From positions 1-64,000 of the forward strand of contig JBBSBV010000024.1 of the NCBI GenBank assembly GCA_038250905.1: a stretch of 64,000 nt of DNA, read 5' to 3'. The stretch comes from JAENVU01 sp038250905 (GTDB lineage Bacteria; Actinomycetota; Acidimicrobiia; IMCC26256; JAENVU01). A program made the translations under genes and the position numbers. Below the pieces are notes generated by a model. The model was not told the DNA's origin. It made no database searches and saw only the letters and a program-made list of their open reading frames with translations. Positions within the stretch are counted from its first letter, which is position 1, and the number at the start of each line of letters is the position of its first letter. This document shows, piece by piece, positions 25,154-35,730 of the stretch.

Positions 25154-25246
25154 GGGCGATTTTCGTCGAGTCGCTTCAGGTCATTTAGGGCGACCGAAGA
25201 GCTTTCACATGGCAACGGTCTCGGTTCGAATCCCGCATCGCCCACC
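25154..25246 (+). other. tRNA-like sequence, probably a degenerate tRNA or integration scar
   Basis: GGGCGAT at 25154–25160 pairs perfectly with ATCGCCC at 25237–25243, followed by ACC. GGTTCGAATCC at 25223–25233 is a consensus T-loop. Between them a hairpin CTTC(A)GGTC/GACCGAAG can form. The T-stem has two mismatches and no normal D-arm or 7-base anticodon loop can be drawn, so I doubt it is a functional tRNA. The 3' half resembles tRNA 3' ends used as phage or island attachment sites, and a lower-GC gene follows at 25500. Confidence 0.4.
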
Positions 25247-25499
25247 GTGTCGTCTCAGCCCGGACAGAGGAACTTGGGCCCACACGCCGCGCTCAGGGAT
25301 GTGCCTCGGGCGCCCGCAAAAGGCTGAGGAGCCCATTCGCGACGACAGGAGATGGAGGTGACAGAAACGCAGACTTGGGTCATCAGGAGTCGTGCAACCC
25401 ACTCAACGACTCGCGAGAGTCTTTTTCATCTGCGCGAGACAATGCTAGGGACCAGGCGAATCGCAACGATTCGTCTCGGCCAGAAGTACGATCCCGGCG
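25247..25499. other. Non-coding stretch between the tRNA-like element and the next gene
   Basis: About 250 bp with lower GC than the surroundings and no convincing gene. The only signal I see is the -10-like TACGAT at its right end. Confidence 0.5.
25487..25492 (+). promoter_or_regulatory. Predicted -10 element (TACGAT), leaderless
   Basis: TACGAT is seven bases before the ATG at 25500. No Shine-Dalgarno sequence lies between. Confidence 0.45.
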
Positions 25500-26825
25500 A
25501 TGGGCAGACTTCGCTCGCCGTTTCTGGCCGGGCTAATGCTCATCACCTTGTTCGGCCTTGGGATACGAGTGGCGTGGGCCGTCACTCGCGGTACCGACCG
25601 CGTCATCTACGACTCGACCTTCTATTTCACCGCCGCCCACGCGCTCGCTGAGGGTCGGGGGTTCGTCACGCCATATCCAGGCGCATCGCATATCGTCGAG
25701 GAGGCGACGCACCCGCCACTCACGCCGGTGCTCCTCGCCCCGGCAGCGAAGTTCTTCCGCGGCGATCAGTTGCCGATGCGCCTTATGTTTGCGCTGATCG
25801 GCGCTGGAAGCATCGTGCTCATTGGATTGCTCGGAGCCAGAGTTGCGTCTCGGCGCATCGGGCTGATCGCTGCTTCCGTCGCCGCGGTATATCCATTTCT
25901 CTGGGTCAACGACGGCCTCATCATGTCCGAATCGCTCGCGACCGCCCTAACTGTTGCGACCCTGCTGGCGGCGTACCGCTTGCTACACACGCGTGTGTGG
26001 CGTGCCGCGATTTGGGTTGGGGTGTTCGGCGGCCTCGCGGCCCTCGCGCGACCGGAACTCATAGCACTTTGTCCGCTCATTGCATTGGGTATCGCGCTGA
26101 CGCAGAACGTTGGCCCGATGCGACGACGCGTGGGCCTCAGCGTCGCCGCCTTCGGGATGACACTCATGGTTGTCAGTCCGTGGGTGGTCTACAACCTGAC
26201 GCGCTTCGACCGGCCGGTCTTCATGACCACCGATGGCGAGGTGACACTCCTGGCATCGTCGTGTTCCCAGACCACCGGCGGCCCCGAGCTCGGCCTTGAA
26301 GACGGCGCGTGCTTCTACCCGTACTTCGAGCCCGGCGATCAGTCTGTCGCCGCTGATCACTACCGCGAGCGTGCGCTCCGGTACATCCGAGCGCATCCTG
26401 CGGACTACTCAAAGACCGTGCTTGCCCGCTTGGGACGCGACTGGTCGCTCTTCCGCCCGTTGCAGGCAACCGTCGACGAGGGCCGGCCTCACTGGACCCT
26501 GCAGCTCGGTCTCGCGTTCTACTACCCGATGTTGGTATTTGCGTGCGCCGGAATCCTGGTGCTGAAGCGACGCCGAGCTACTTGGTGGCCGCTAGCAATG
26601 CCAGCACTCATCATGAGCCTGACGGCTCTCGTCTCGTGGGGCGAACCGCGATTCCGGGCGACGAGCGAACCATCGATCATTATCCTCGCAGCAGTCGCGA
26701 TTGGAGCGATCTGGGATCATCGCCGGACGAAATCGGCGACTAGGAAGCAGCCAGCCGCATCTTCTAACTTCAGCCCAACTGAGCAACCTGCCCCGAGTCG
26801 CCCGGCTGCCCAGGAAACGCGATAG
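25500..26825 (+). CDS. GT-C (GT39/PMT-type) membrane glycosyltransferase
   Basis: 441 residues with about ten membrane helices. The first loop has 'DSTFYFTAAHALAEGRGFVTP', then 'EEATHPPLTPVLLAP' near residue 65, a pattern typical of PMT_2/ArnT-like enzymes that use polyprenyl-phosphate sugars. 'GLAALARPELIAL' marks a later helix hairpin, and a ~90-residue external loop follows 'VYNLTRFDRPV'. The base composition is visibly lower in GC and richer in codons such as ATA, ACT and CTA than the neighbours, and it follows a tRNA-like sequence, so recent acquisition is possible. Substrate unknown. Confidence 0.75.
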   Translation: MGRLRSPFLAGLMLITLFGLGIRVAWAVTRGTDRVIYDSTFYFTAAHALAEGRGFVTPYPGASHIVEEATHPPLTPVLLAPAAKFFRGDQLPMRLMFALIGAGSIVLIGLLGARVASRRIGLIAASVAAVYPFLWVNDGLIMSESLATALTVATLLAAYRLLHTRVWRAAIWVGVFGGLAALARPELIALCPLIALGIALTQNVGPMRRRVGLSVAAFGMTLMVVSPWVVYNLTRFDRPVFMTTDGEVTLLASSCSQTTGGPELGLEDGACFYPYFEPGDQSVAADHYRERALRYIRAHPADYSKTVLARLGRDWSLFRPLQATVDEGRPHWTLQLGLAFYYPMLVFACAGILVLKRRRATWWPLAMPALIMSLTALVSWGEPRFRATSEPSIIILAAVAIGAIWDHRRTKSATRKQPAASSNFSPTEQPAPSRPAAQETR

Positions 26826-26949
26826 CCCCGAGCAGTGCAGCCCGACCGCTTGAGGCAGCTAGGCCGCCAGACTGCCCGCCGCCGCTACGCCATGCGATGT
26901 CGCGCCAATGAGCGATCCGCGGCGCGTCGTGGGCCCCGATGACGGTCGG

Positions 26950-26989
26950 TAACATCCCGAACCTTCGCTCGCCCGTGGAACGTTCGGGA
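26950..26989 (+). promoter_or_regulatory. -10-like TAACAT and an inverted repeat covering the ribosome-binding site
   Basis: TCCCGAAC at 26955–26962 pairs exactly with GTTCGGGA at 26982–26989 across a 19-base loop. The right arm includes most of GGGAG (26986–26990), the Shine-Dalgarno sequence of the gene at 26998. Folding would hide the ribosome-binding site. TAACAT at 26950–26955 could be a -10, but then only part of the left arm would be transcribed, so an operator is an equal alternative. Confidence 0.4.
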
Positions 26990-26997
26990 GAATCCCA

Positions 26998-29487
26998 GTG
27001 ACCGCCATACTGCGACCCGCACGGCCTTCCCCCGAGGGTGCGCCACACCGTGCGGATCGCTTCGTGGTGATGCTCGCGGCCGTGGTGACGTTGCCGCTGG
27101 TGGTTGCAGGCGTCTACGTCCTCGTGCATTTCGGCGGTTCGTACCACGCGAACGACGACAATGCCCTGAACGAGATCGTGGTGCGTCAGCTCGGCCAGCG
27201 GCTGATGCTCCTGGGTCCGTACTCCCGCGGAGTGTGGAGTCACCCGGGCCCCTTGTTCTATTACCTGATGTGGATTCCGTACCGAATCTTCGGATCCACG
27301 TCCGGCGCAATGATGGTCGGCGCCATCGTGATGAACGGGCTTGCGGTGGTCGGATCGATCGTCATCGCCCATCGGTGGGGCGGACGTCCATTCGCGATCG
27401 CCGTCGGGTTGGGGTTCTCCTGGCTGATCGTGCGGCTTCCGAGCGGCCTGCTCTGGAACCCCTGGAATCCGTTCGTCACGATCCTTCCGTTCGCGTTGTT
27501 CATCTTCTGCATGTGGGCGGCGATCAACGGTGATCGGTTCGCCCTCCCACTCGGTGGGGCGATCGGAACCTTCTGCGTACAGACCCACATCCTCTACGCG
27601 GGGCTCGTCGCCGTGGGTCTGGCATACACCGTGGTCCTGGTCGTCCTGCACCGTCGTTTGCCCGCGCCGGACGGGCAACCACGCGGTCTTCAACCGCTCC
27701 TCTGGTTCGGCATCATCACCATGGTGTTGTGGGCGCCGCCGGCGATCGAACAACTGATCCATTCGCCGGGAAACCTGCGGAACACGTTCCGCTACCTCAC
27801 GAATGGAGGGGCGACCAAGACTCTCACCGACGGGGTGCGCGCCACGTTCGCGCAGTTCACACTGCGGCCGGACTGGATCTTCGGTCTGCGCCCGGTGACC
27901 GAGATCACGCGAGAACCGACCGCCCTGGGCGCGACCCAGGTTCCGGTGCTGCTGCTGCCGTACGGCGCGGCCCTGGTCCTGCTCTGGCGTCGCGGTCGAT
28001 CACCCGCGAGAAGTCTGTTGCTCCTGCTCGGCGTGGTCGTGATCGCTTCGATCCCCATCCTGGCTCGGACGGTCGGGCCGATGTACGAATACCGCCTGCG
28101 CTGGTTGTGGGTCGTGGCGATGTTGGTCGTCGTCACAACGGTGTGGGGTCTCGGTTCCGTTCTCGCCGAACCCGTCCCGCGCCTCGTGGCGGTCTGGGCG
28201 CCCGCCGCGGCCGCAGTGGCCGTGAGCGTGTTGGTGGTGCTCGGCATATCGACGCTGTTGTCGGCTGATCCGCCCGGCTACGAGGAATCACGCACGGTCG
28301 ACCGTCTCGCGAGCCAGATTCAACGCCACGTGTCGGCACGCGGCCCGGTCGAACTGGCCGGAAAGTCGTTTGCGGCCTCCCTCGACACCCCGGGACTGAT
28401 GCTCCGACTCGGACGAGCGGGCTACCAACCGCGGGTTGCTGCGCTCCCGGAAAACCGACTCCGGTACGGCACCGAAGGTCTCACGGTCGGGGTCGCGTCG
28501 CGGCGCCTGACGATCCTGGCGGATGACGAGATCGACAGCAGCGGTCCGACGGTGCCCGGACGCGAGGTGGCGTTCGTGTCTCGACTGTCCCGCTCCGATC
28601 GGGTGCGGACGAGGATCGAGATCGCGTCGCTCATCCGACCCGGAGTGCCACCGGGCGCGGCCGCCCTCCGCAAGGCGCAGCGGTTGCAGGCGTCCCTGAC
28701 GGGGCGAGCCGCATTCCTGGCCGAGGCGCCGTCGGTGGTCCTGCCTCACGGTGGTGACGTCACCGCCCGCAGCCCGCGCCACCGGGCGCTGTTCCTCGGC
28801 GACGGCCTGGGCGTCGAAGCCGCGGACCCGTTGATGCTGGATGTCGGTGCGCACCCGGGATGGGGTATCCGGGTCCGGGCCCGGGGCCTGCTCGCGCCGT
28901 GCGACTGGCTGCGAGGTTTCTCGCGACAGCTGCGGGAGACCCGTCCGGCGGTGGTCGGTCTCCTCTCCGCCGGTGACTCGGCCGCGACCAAGTGCATGAC
29001 GAGCAGCACGGGCGGCGTGCCGTTGGGTTCGCCGGAGTACTACCGGCGGTACCGGGATGCACTTGCCGGCATCTTCGACGAGGCCGTGCGGGCCGGGGCC
29101 CGCGTCGTGTACTTCGAGCCGCCGCCCTTCTCGGATCCGGCGCGGGAGGATGCGGCGCGTCGCGTCGCCGCGATCGTCCGGTCGCTCGCACCGCAGTATC
29201 CGGGAGTGACGGTATCGACCGCGGTTCGGGATGCACTCTCCGAGCACGGCGGTTACACGGAGACGCTCCCGTGTTCGGCGGCGGAGGTGCAGGCGCACCG
29301 TTGCGGCCCGTCGGGTCGGATCACGGTGCGCACGCGGCCGGGACTGTTGGACTCCGGATTGCACCTCTGCCCCGACGGTCTGGTGCCGAACGCGCCGATC
29401 ATCTGTCCGGTCTATTCGAGCGGCGCGGTTCGGTACGCCCGCGCGGTGGCGGACGCGATGCTGGGAGCAGCGTCCGCTACGAGGTGA
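26998..29487 (+). CDS. 'WSHPGP' membrane protein fused to an SGNH-like domain lacking the Ser nucleophile
   Basis: 829 residues from the GTG with GGGAG seven bases upstream. The N-terminal ~440 residues form a polytopic domain with 'DNALNEIVVRQ…GPYSRGVWSHPGPLFYYLM…VMNG', homologous to the proteins at 15571 and 35731. A periplasmic region follows. The last ~240 residues match the secreted SGNH protein at 38398–39174 ('GARVVYFEPPPFSDP', 'SGLHLCPDG', 'CPVYSSGAVRYARAVA'). At the block I position this protein reads 'FLGDGLGVE', so Gly replaces the nucleophilic Ser of G-D-S. The SGNH part may therefore bind rather than hydrolyse. The 172-bp gap before the gene holds only the repeat and -10-like site described above. 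Confidence 0.7.
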   Translation: MTAILRPARPSPEGAPHRADRFVVMLAAVVTLPLVVAGVYVLVHFGGSYHANDDNALNEIVVRQLGQRLMLLGPYSRGVWSHPGPLFYYLMWIPYRIFGSTSGAMMVGAIVMNGLAVVGSIVIAHRWGGRPFAIAVGLGFSWLIVRLPSGLLWNPWNPFVTILPFALFIFCMWAAINGDRFALPLGGAIGTFCVQTHILYAGLVAVGLAYTVVLVVLHRRLPAPDGQPRGLQPLLWFGIITMVLWAPPAIEQLIHSPGNLRNTFRYLTNGGATKTLTDGVRATFAQFTLRPDWIFGLRPVTEITREPTALGATQVPVLLLPYGAALVLLWRRGRSPARSLLLLLGVVVIASIPILARTVGPMYEYRLRWLWVVAMLVVVTTVWGLGSVLAEPVPRLVAVWAPAAAAVAVSVLVVLGISTLLSADPPGYEESRTVDRLASQIQRHVSARGPVELAGKSFAASLDTPGLMLRLGRAGYQPRVAALPENRLRYGTEGLTVGVASRRLTILADDEIDSSGPTVPGREVAFVSRLSRSDRVRTRIEIASLIRPGVPPGAAALRKAQRLQASLTGRAAFLAEAPSVVLPHGGDVTARSPRHRALFLGDGLGVEAADPLMLDVGAHPGWGIRVRARGLLAPCDWLRGFSRQLRETRPAVVGLLSAGDSAATKCMTSSTGGVPLGSPEYYRRYRDALAGIFDEAVRAGARVVYFEPPPFSDPAREDAARRVAAIVRSLAPQYPGVTVSTAVRDALSEHGGYTETLPCSAAEVQAHRCGPSGRITVRTRPGLLDSGLHLCPDGLVPNAPIICPVYSSGAVRYARAVADAMLGAASATR

Positions 29488-30376
29488 ACACCTCGATGGC
29501 GCGCCGGTATTTGCGCGCCACGGCCTGGACCGCGTCGGCGCGTGAGCAGGTTCCGGCGAGCGCGTCGACGATCGGGTCCCGCCAGATACTGCGTCCGATC
29601 GCGAAGCCCCGACACCCCGGGACGCCCGCGCTCGTTCGGAGCCAGTGATCAACCCGCGCCTCGGGGGCACCCCGTCCGAGCACCACGTAGCCGGCGTGGT
29701 CCCGCCCGCCGGCCCGAATCTGTTCCGAGACCATCCACGCGTCGTCCCGGCGGTCGAAGCCCTCGAGCTTCCACACGTCGGCCTCGATCCCGGCGGCCTG
29801 GAACATCGCGACGGCCCGGCTGGTGAGGCCGGGGCGGACCTCGCGGTCGTAGCCGTCCGGGCCGCCCGCGGCGGCGAGTTGGGCCGGGGTCGCGGGGACG
29901 ATGAGTTCGAGCAGGAGCGCCCGATCGTGGTCGCGCACCCACGCTGCGACACGGCGCAATCCCTCGATCGAGCGACGATGGTGTACGGGGTCGCCGTCGG
30001 GGTTGCCGCGCACGAGCACCTTCACGAACGGTGGGTCGAACGCCTCGATGTGGGCGGCGAAGTCGTCCCCGTATTCGAGCTCGAACCAGTCGAGACCGGC
30101 GCGCTCCGCCGGCATGGCGAGGAGTTCGCCCCGTTTCCGGGCCCGCCGCGCGACCCCGGCGCCGTATTCCTCGTCGACGAGCAGACCGGTACCGACCGGG
30201 TGCCCGGCCGCGTCCATCGCGAGCGCGAACCCCTCGGCGATGGTGGCCTTGGCGGCGACGAGTCGCTCGCGCGCGTCGGGGGCACGCTCACCCACCGCGC
30301 CGAGCAGGTCACGCGCGAGGCCGGCGCGCCGGTCGATCGCCAGGATGAAGAGTGGATCCGCGTCGCCGACCGTCAT
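29477..30376 (-). CDS. DUF2090 / class I aldolase-like TIM-barrel protein
   Basis: 299 residues. 'PLFILAIDRRAGLARDLLG' at the N-terminus, 'GTGLLVDEEYGAGVARRARKRG', 'PPFVKVLVRGNPDGD' with a likely Schiff-base Lys, 'LLLELIVPA' and 'VWKLEGFDRRDDA' follow the DUF2090 pattern. That domain is often found at the C-terminus of IolC (5-dehydro-2-deoxygluconokinase) proteins and resembles the 2-deoxy-5-keto-gluconate-6-phosphate aldolase fold. Here it stands alone with no kinase or other inositol gene nearby, so the substrate is uncertain. The ATG at 30376 is preferred because TAGTGT lies eight bases upstream; 30424 is an in-frame alternative. Its 3' end overlaps the convergent gene by 11 bp. Confidence 0.7.
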   Translation of the reverse strand: MTVGDADPLFILAIDRRAGLARDLLGAVGERAPDARERLVAAKATIAEGFALAMDAAGHPVGTGLLVDEEYGAGVARRARKRGELLAMPAERAGLDWFELEYGDDFAAHIEAFDPPFVKVLVRGNPDGDPVHHRRSIEGLRRVAAWVRDHDRALLLELIVPATPAQLAAAGGPDGYDREVRPGLTSRAVAMFQAAGIEADVWKLEGFDRRDDAWMVSEQIRAGGRDHAGYVVLGRGAPEARVDHWLRTSAGVPGCRGFAIGRSIWRDPIVDALAGTCSRADAVQAVARKYRRAIEVFTS

Positions 30377-30384
30377 CGGTTGCG

Positions 30385-30390
30385 ACACTA
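30385..30390 (-). promoter_or_regulatory. Predicted -10 element (TAGTGT), leaderless
   Basis: On the minus strand TAGTGT is eight bases before the ATG at 30376, with no Shine-Dalgarno sequence. Confidence 0.45.
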
Positions 30391-30460
30391 CGGGTCGAGT
30401 GCGCCGATCCGGCGCGAACTCCATGGCGGCCCCATGACCGGAATCTGGGGCTACTGCCGG

Positions 30461-30466
30461 TACAGT
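30461..30466 (+). promoter_or_regulatory. Possible -10 element for korAB (TACAGT)
   Basis: TACAGT is followed by GGTACC, in the 272-bp gap between the divergent DUF2090 gene and korA. Initiation here would place the 13-nt repeats in the leader. No good -35. Confidence 0.3.
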
Positions 30467-30518
30467 GGTACCGCCGCGTCGACGGATGCCGACGCCGGTG
30501 GTTTCGCATGAGCTACGG

Positions 30519-30567
30519 CTCGAAACCAAGACTCGAAACCAGTGTTCGAAATCCTGGTCCGGAACCC
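30519..30567 (+). repeat. 13-nt-period repeat array in the korA upstream region
   Basis: CTCGAAACCA at 30519 and again at 30532, TTCGAAATCC at 30545 and TCCGGAACCC at 30558 are spaced exactly 13 bases apart. The first two are identical in ten bases and the last two progressively weaker. The array ends 81 bp before the korA start. Such iteron-like spacing suggests a multimeric regulator site or a structured leader. Confidence 0.6.
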
Positions 30568-30648
30568 CCACCCGGATCGGGGTACGGATCTGGCCGGAAC
30601 GCGTTCCGACCGGTGCCGACCGCTCTCGGGGAACGAAGCGAGGATCAC

Positions 30649-32518
<1,870 letters not shown>

Positions 32519-32526
<8 letters not shown>

Positions 32527-33538
32527 TCCGGTCACGCTGACCAAGAAGGACTTCACCTCGGACCAGGAGGTCCGGTGGTGTCCCGGGTGCGGCGACTACT
32601 CCGTGCTCACCGCGCTCCAGCTGATGATGCCCGACCTCGGCGTCCGGCCCGAGAACACCGTGTTCGTGTCCGGGATCGGCTGCTCGAGCCGCTTCCCGTA
32701 TTACATGAACACCTACGGCATCCACAGCATCCACGGTCGCGCGCCGGCGTTTGCAACCGGCGTGGCGGTGGCCCGCCCCGACCTCGACGTGTGGGTGGTG
32801 ACCGGCGACGGCGACGGGCTGTCGATCGGTGGCAACCACCTCATCCACGCGTTGCGCCGCAATGTGAATCTCACGATCCTGTTGTTCAACAACCAGATCT
32901 ACGGCCTCACCAAGGGTCAGTACTCACCGACGTCCGAGGTCGGCAAGGTCACCAAGAGTTCGCCGTTCGGGTCGCTCGACTACCCGTTCAACCCGATCTC
33001 GGTCGCGATCGGCGCGGAGGCGAGCTTCGTGGCCCGCACCCACGACCTCGACCGCAAGCACATGCAGGAGGTGTTCCGACGCGCGCACGAGCACAAGGGC
33101 GCGGCGTTCGTCGAGATCTACCAGAACTGCAACGTCTTCAACGACGGTGCGTTCGAACACATCACGAGCAAGGACAAGCGTCCCGACATGCTCGTGAACC
33201 TGCACCACGGGGAGCCGATCCGCTTCGGCGCGGAGCAGCAGTACGGCGTCCGCCTCAACGAGTACGGCGAGGCCGAGGTCGTCACCGTGGCCGACGTCGG
33301 TGAAGGCGCTCTGCTCGTGCACGACGAGGCGCGCCCCGACCCGACCGTCGCGTTCGCGCTGTCGCGGTTGGCCGAGACCCCGACGAGTCCCACGCCGATG
33401 GGGGTGCTGCGGGCGGTGTCACGGCCGACCTACGAGGCCGAGGTGCAGACCCAGCTGGGTGCCGCGCAGGCCACCCGGGGTCCCGGCGACCTCCGCGCGC
33501 TGCTCGAATCGGGCGGCGTGTGGGACGTCACTGCCTGA
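32519..33538 (+). CDS. korB: 2-oxoglutarate:ferredoxin oxidoreductase, beta subunit
   Basis: 339 residues, the usual KorB length. 'VRWCPGCGDYSVL' (about 19–31) and 'SGIGCSSRFPYYMNTYGIHSIHGRA' (about 51–75) carry the cysteines that ligate the 4Fe-4S cluster. 'VVTGDGDGLSIGGNHLIHALRRN' to 'ILLFNNQIYGLTKGQYSPTS' is the thiamine diphosphate/Mg motif (G-D-G-D … N-N). It is the catalytic partner of KorA in the cytoplasm. No ferredoxin gene is nearby. It ends nine bases from the convergent gene, with no terminator visible. Confidence 0.93.
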
Positions 33539-33547
33539 GCCGCAGGT

Positions 33548-35575
33548 TCAACGGATCGGGTGCAATACCGGATTGCCGGGGAGTCCGGTCACTTCGTAGA
33601 GCCGCACGACATTGCGGTCGCGGATCAACGAATCCGGTGCAATCGCGGTGAAGAGCCAGCGGGTACCGAGCGGGGCCGACGGCGCGGTCGCGGCCACGCG
33701 TCCGTTGAGTGCGATTGCGATCACTGCGGGCTTGTCGCTGAGTCCGTACAGCATGGCCGGGATGGTGGCGCCGGATCGGGCGCCGGTGCGGAGCACGTGC
33801 GCCTGGTCGAGGGTGACGCGGAAACTCGTGCTCGCGCCCGACGGGATCGAGGACACCCGACGACCGACCAACCCGCCCAGGCCCGCGGGATTGAACAGCC
33901 GGTACCGACCGGTTCGGTCGTGGGTGAGTGAATCGACGTTGTCGTCAGTGAGCAGGGTGTGCAGCGAGGCGTCACTGTCGTAGCTGCGTACCGGGCTGAG
34001 GATCGCCGCCCCGCCAGCTTCGGCGCTCTCACGCGCGAACAGTTTCGTCTTCGAAGTCCGTTGGCCCGCGATGGTGCCTTCCACCGGCCATGGCAATCGC
34101 GACTTGACCAGATCGGCGAGCGTGGGCAGCACGTCGATCGACATGACGTTCGCATCGCTCACCACCCCTTGGGTCTGGCCTGGCGCCTTGATGATCAGCG
34201 GGGCGTCGAGCATCTCGGGCAGGTCGATCGCCGGGATCGGATCGGCGGAGAGGCCCCGTGATCCATGTCCCGGCCGGAAGGCGATGCCGTGGTCGGCGGT
34301 GATGGCGACGACGGACGAATCGAACTGGCCCGTCGCACGCAGGCGGTCCGTGAGGTCACCGATGAGCCGGTCGACGAAGCCGGTCTGGAGGAGGAGCCGC
34401 TGGTGTGCGGACTCGGCCTGAATCGGATTGGTGTCCCAGTTATCGCCGGATCGGACACCGTCGAGCGGCGGCGCCGTGTACTCCACGCCCGATGGCAGGA
34501 ATCGGTACGGCACATGCGGCAACAGGATGTGGAGCACGTGCAGCGTGGGTACCTCGTCGGCCCGGAATCCGTCGAGGAACTGATCGAAGCGCACGGAGCG
34601 CCGACCGAGGGCATCGCCGAACTTGGTGACGGTCTCGACGAACGACGTCGTCGGCGCACGGCGGGTCTGATCGAGTGAGACCACGCGGCCAAAGGTGTCT
34701 CTGGCGTCGGTCACCAACGACGCCAGTGCCGGCCCAGAGCTCGACCGGCAGCCCGCCGCACACAGCGATGTCACCGACTCGCTGACGTCGAGCCGGAGCT
34801 TCTTGCCGAAGGCGTTGAACAAGTTGTGCGGATAGTTCGCGGCGGTGGGCAGCCCGGCGTGCGGTAGCGAACCCGTCAAGATCGCAGGCACCGCGTACGG
34901 GGTCGCGTTCGAGACACTGCTCGAGTTGCGGTACCACGTGGCGGTGGCGGCCAGGTCTCGTAAGTGCGGAAACGCAGACGAGATCGCACCCGCCGAATCC
35001 ATCACCGAGGAGGTGGGCCACTCGTCGAAGATCACGAGCACGACCGACGGTGAGGAACCCCGCGCCGGGTCGCGGTTCGCAGCGGTCGTGGCGGCCGACG
35101 TCAGGAGATCCGCGGTGGGTGACGCCACGAAGAACATCAGGAGGAAGAGCACCGGAGCAACGGCGAGGAGCGAGATGAAGGACCGCACCGCGGCGAACCG
35201 GACGAAGGCGACGATGCAGGCCCCGGCGACCAGCGCGGCGACGACGAGCAGCACGACCCCCCGCGCCCCGAAGGTGCGCGCCGCCACCTGGATCGCCAAC
35301 AGGCCCGCGAAGACGGTCAGTGCCACGAGGTGGAGGACGCGGGCCGTCCGCGCCGAGAGTCGTGCGATCACGCACTCCAGGAGCCAGAGGACGACGGGAA
35401 TGGCGAAGGCGACGAGCAGTGCGAAGGCGACGATGTCGGTGCGGTCCGCGCGCCGGAAGATGAACGAATCCGGACTCTTCCCGAACACCGAGAGGATCGG
35501 CTGCGCGACCGCGAAACCGGAGGCCGCGAACAACTCGAGAAACTGACGCCCGCGCCATCGAGCGGCGGTCGTCAT
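33548..35575 (-). CDS. Membrane-anchored alkaline-phosphatase-superfamily protein (paralogue of 12161–14302)
   Basis: 675 residues from the ATG at 35575, seven bases after AGGA. Four or five N-terminal helices follow 'FLELFAASGFAVAQPILSVFGKS', which aligns with the start of the protein at 12161. The external domain has 'VVLVIFDEWPTSSV', 'TPYAVPAILTGSLPHAG' with Thr at the nucleophile position, 'HILLPHVPYRFLP' and 'VAITADHGIAFRPGHG'. The metal- and nucleophile-site residues are therefore kept in both copies. Phospho-group transfer to a surface polymer is the likely chemistry; the substrate is unknown. A -10-like TATGTT lies at 35673–35678 on the minus strand in the 155-bp gap from the next gene. 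Confidence 0.72.
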   Translation of the reverse strand: MTTAARWRGRQFLELFAASGFAVAQPILSVFGKSPDSFIFRRADRTDIVAFALLVAFAIPVVLWLLECVIARLSARTARVLHLVALTVFAGLLAIQVAARTFGARGVVLLVVAALVAGACIVAFVRFAAVRSFISLLAVAPVLFLLMFFVASPTADLLTSAATTAANRDPARGSSPSVVLVIFDEWPTSSVMDSAGAISSAFPHLRDLAATATWYRNSSSVSNATPYAVPAILTGSLPHAGLPTAANYPHNLFNAFGKKLRLDVSESVTSLCAAGCRSSSGPALASLVTDARDTFGRVVSLDQTRRAPTTSFVETVTKFGDALGRRSVRFDQFLDGFRADEVPTLHVLHILLPHVPYRFLPSGVEYTAPPLDGVRSGDNWDTNPIQAESAHQRLLLQTGFVDRLIGDLTDRLRATGQFDSSVVAITADHGIAFRPGHGSRGLSADPIPAIDLPEMLDAPLIIKAPGQTQGVVSDANVMSIDVLPTLADLVKSRLPWPVEGTIAGQRTSKTKLFARESAEAGGAAILSPVRSYDSDASLHTLLTDDNVDSLTHDRTGRYRLFNPAGLGGLVGRRVSSIPSGASTSFRVTLDQAHVLRTGARSGATIPAMLYGLSDKPAVIAIALNGRVAATAPSAPLGTRWLFTAIAPDSLIRDRNVVRLYEVTGLPGNPVLHPIR

Positions 35576-35730
35576 CGTGGGTCCTCGTCGGGCCACTGCT
35601 CGAGCGCGCCGTGCCCGTCGAGCGTCGCACTCCAGGTGAAACGCACTGGCTTCCCCCTTGAACCGAGCGGGGAACATACCAAAGCAGTGCCGCAGGGATT
35701 CGTCGCCAGGTCGTTCGACCCAGCACTCGC

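Noticed and set aside
25154..25246. tmRNA or functional class II tRNA
   Set aside because: No tag reading frame, no D-arm, and T-stem mismatches. Kept only as a tRNA-like element.
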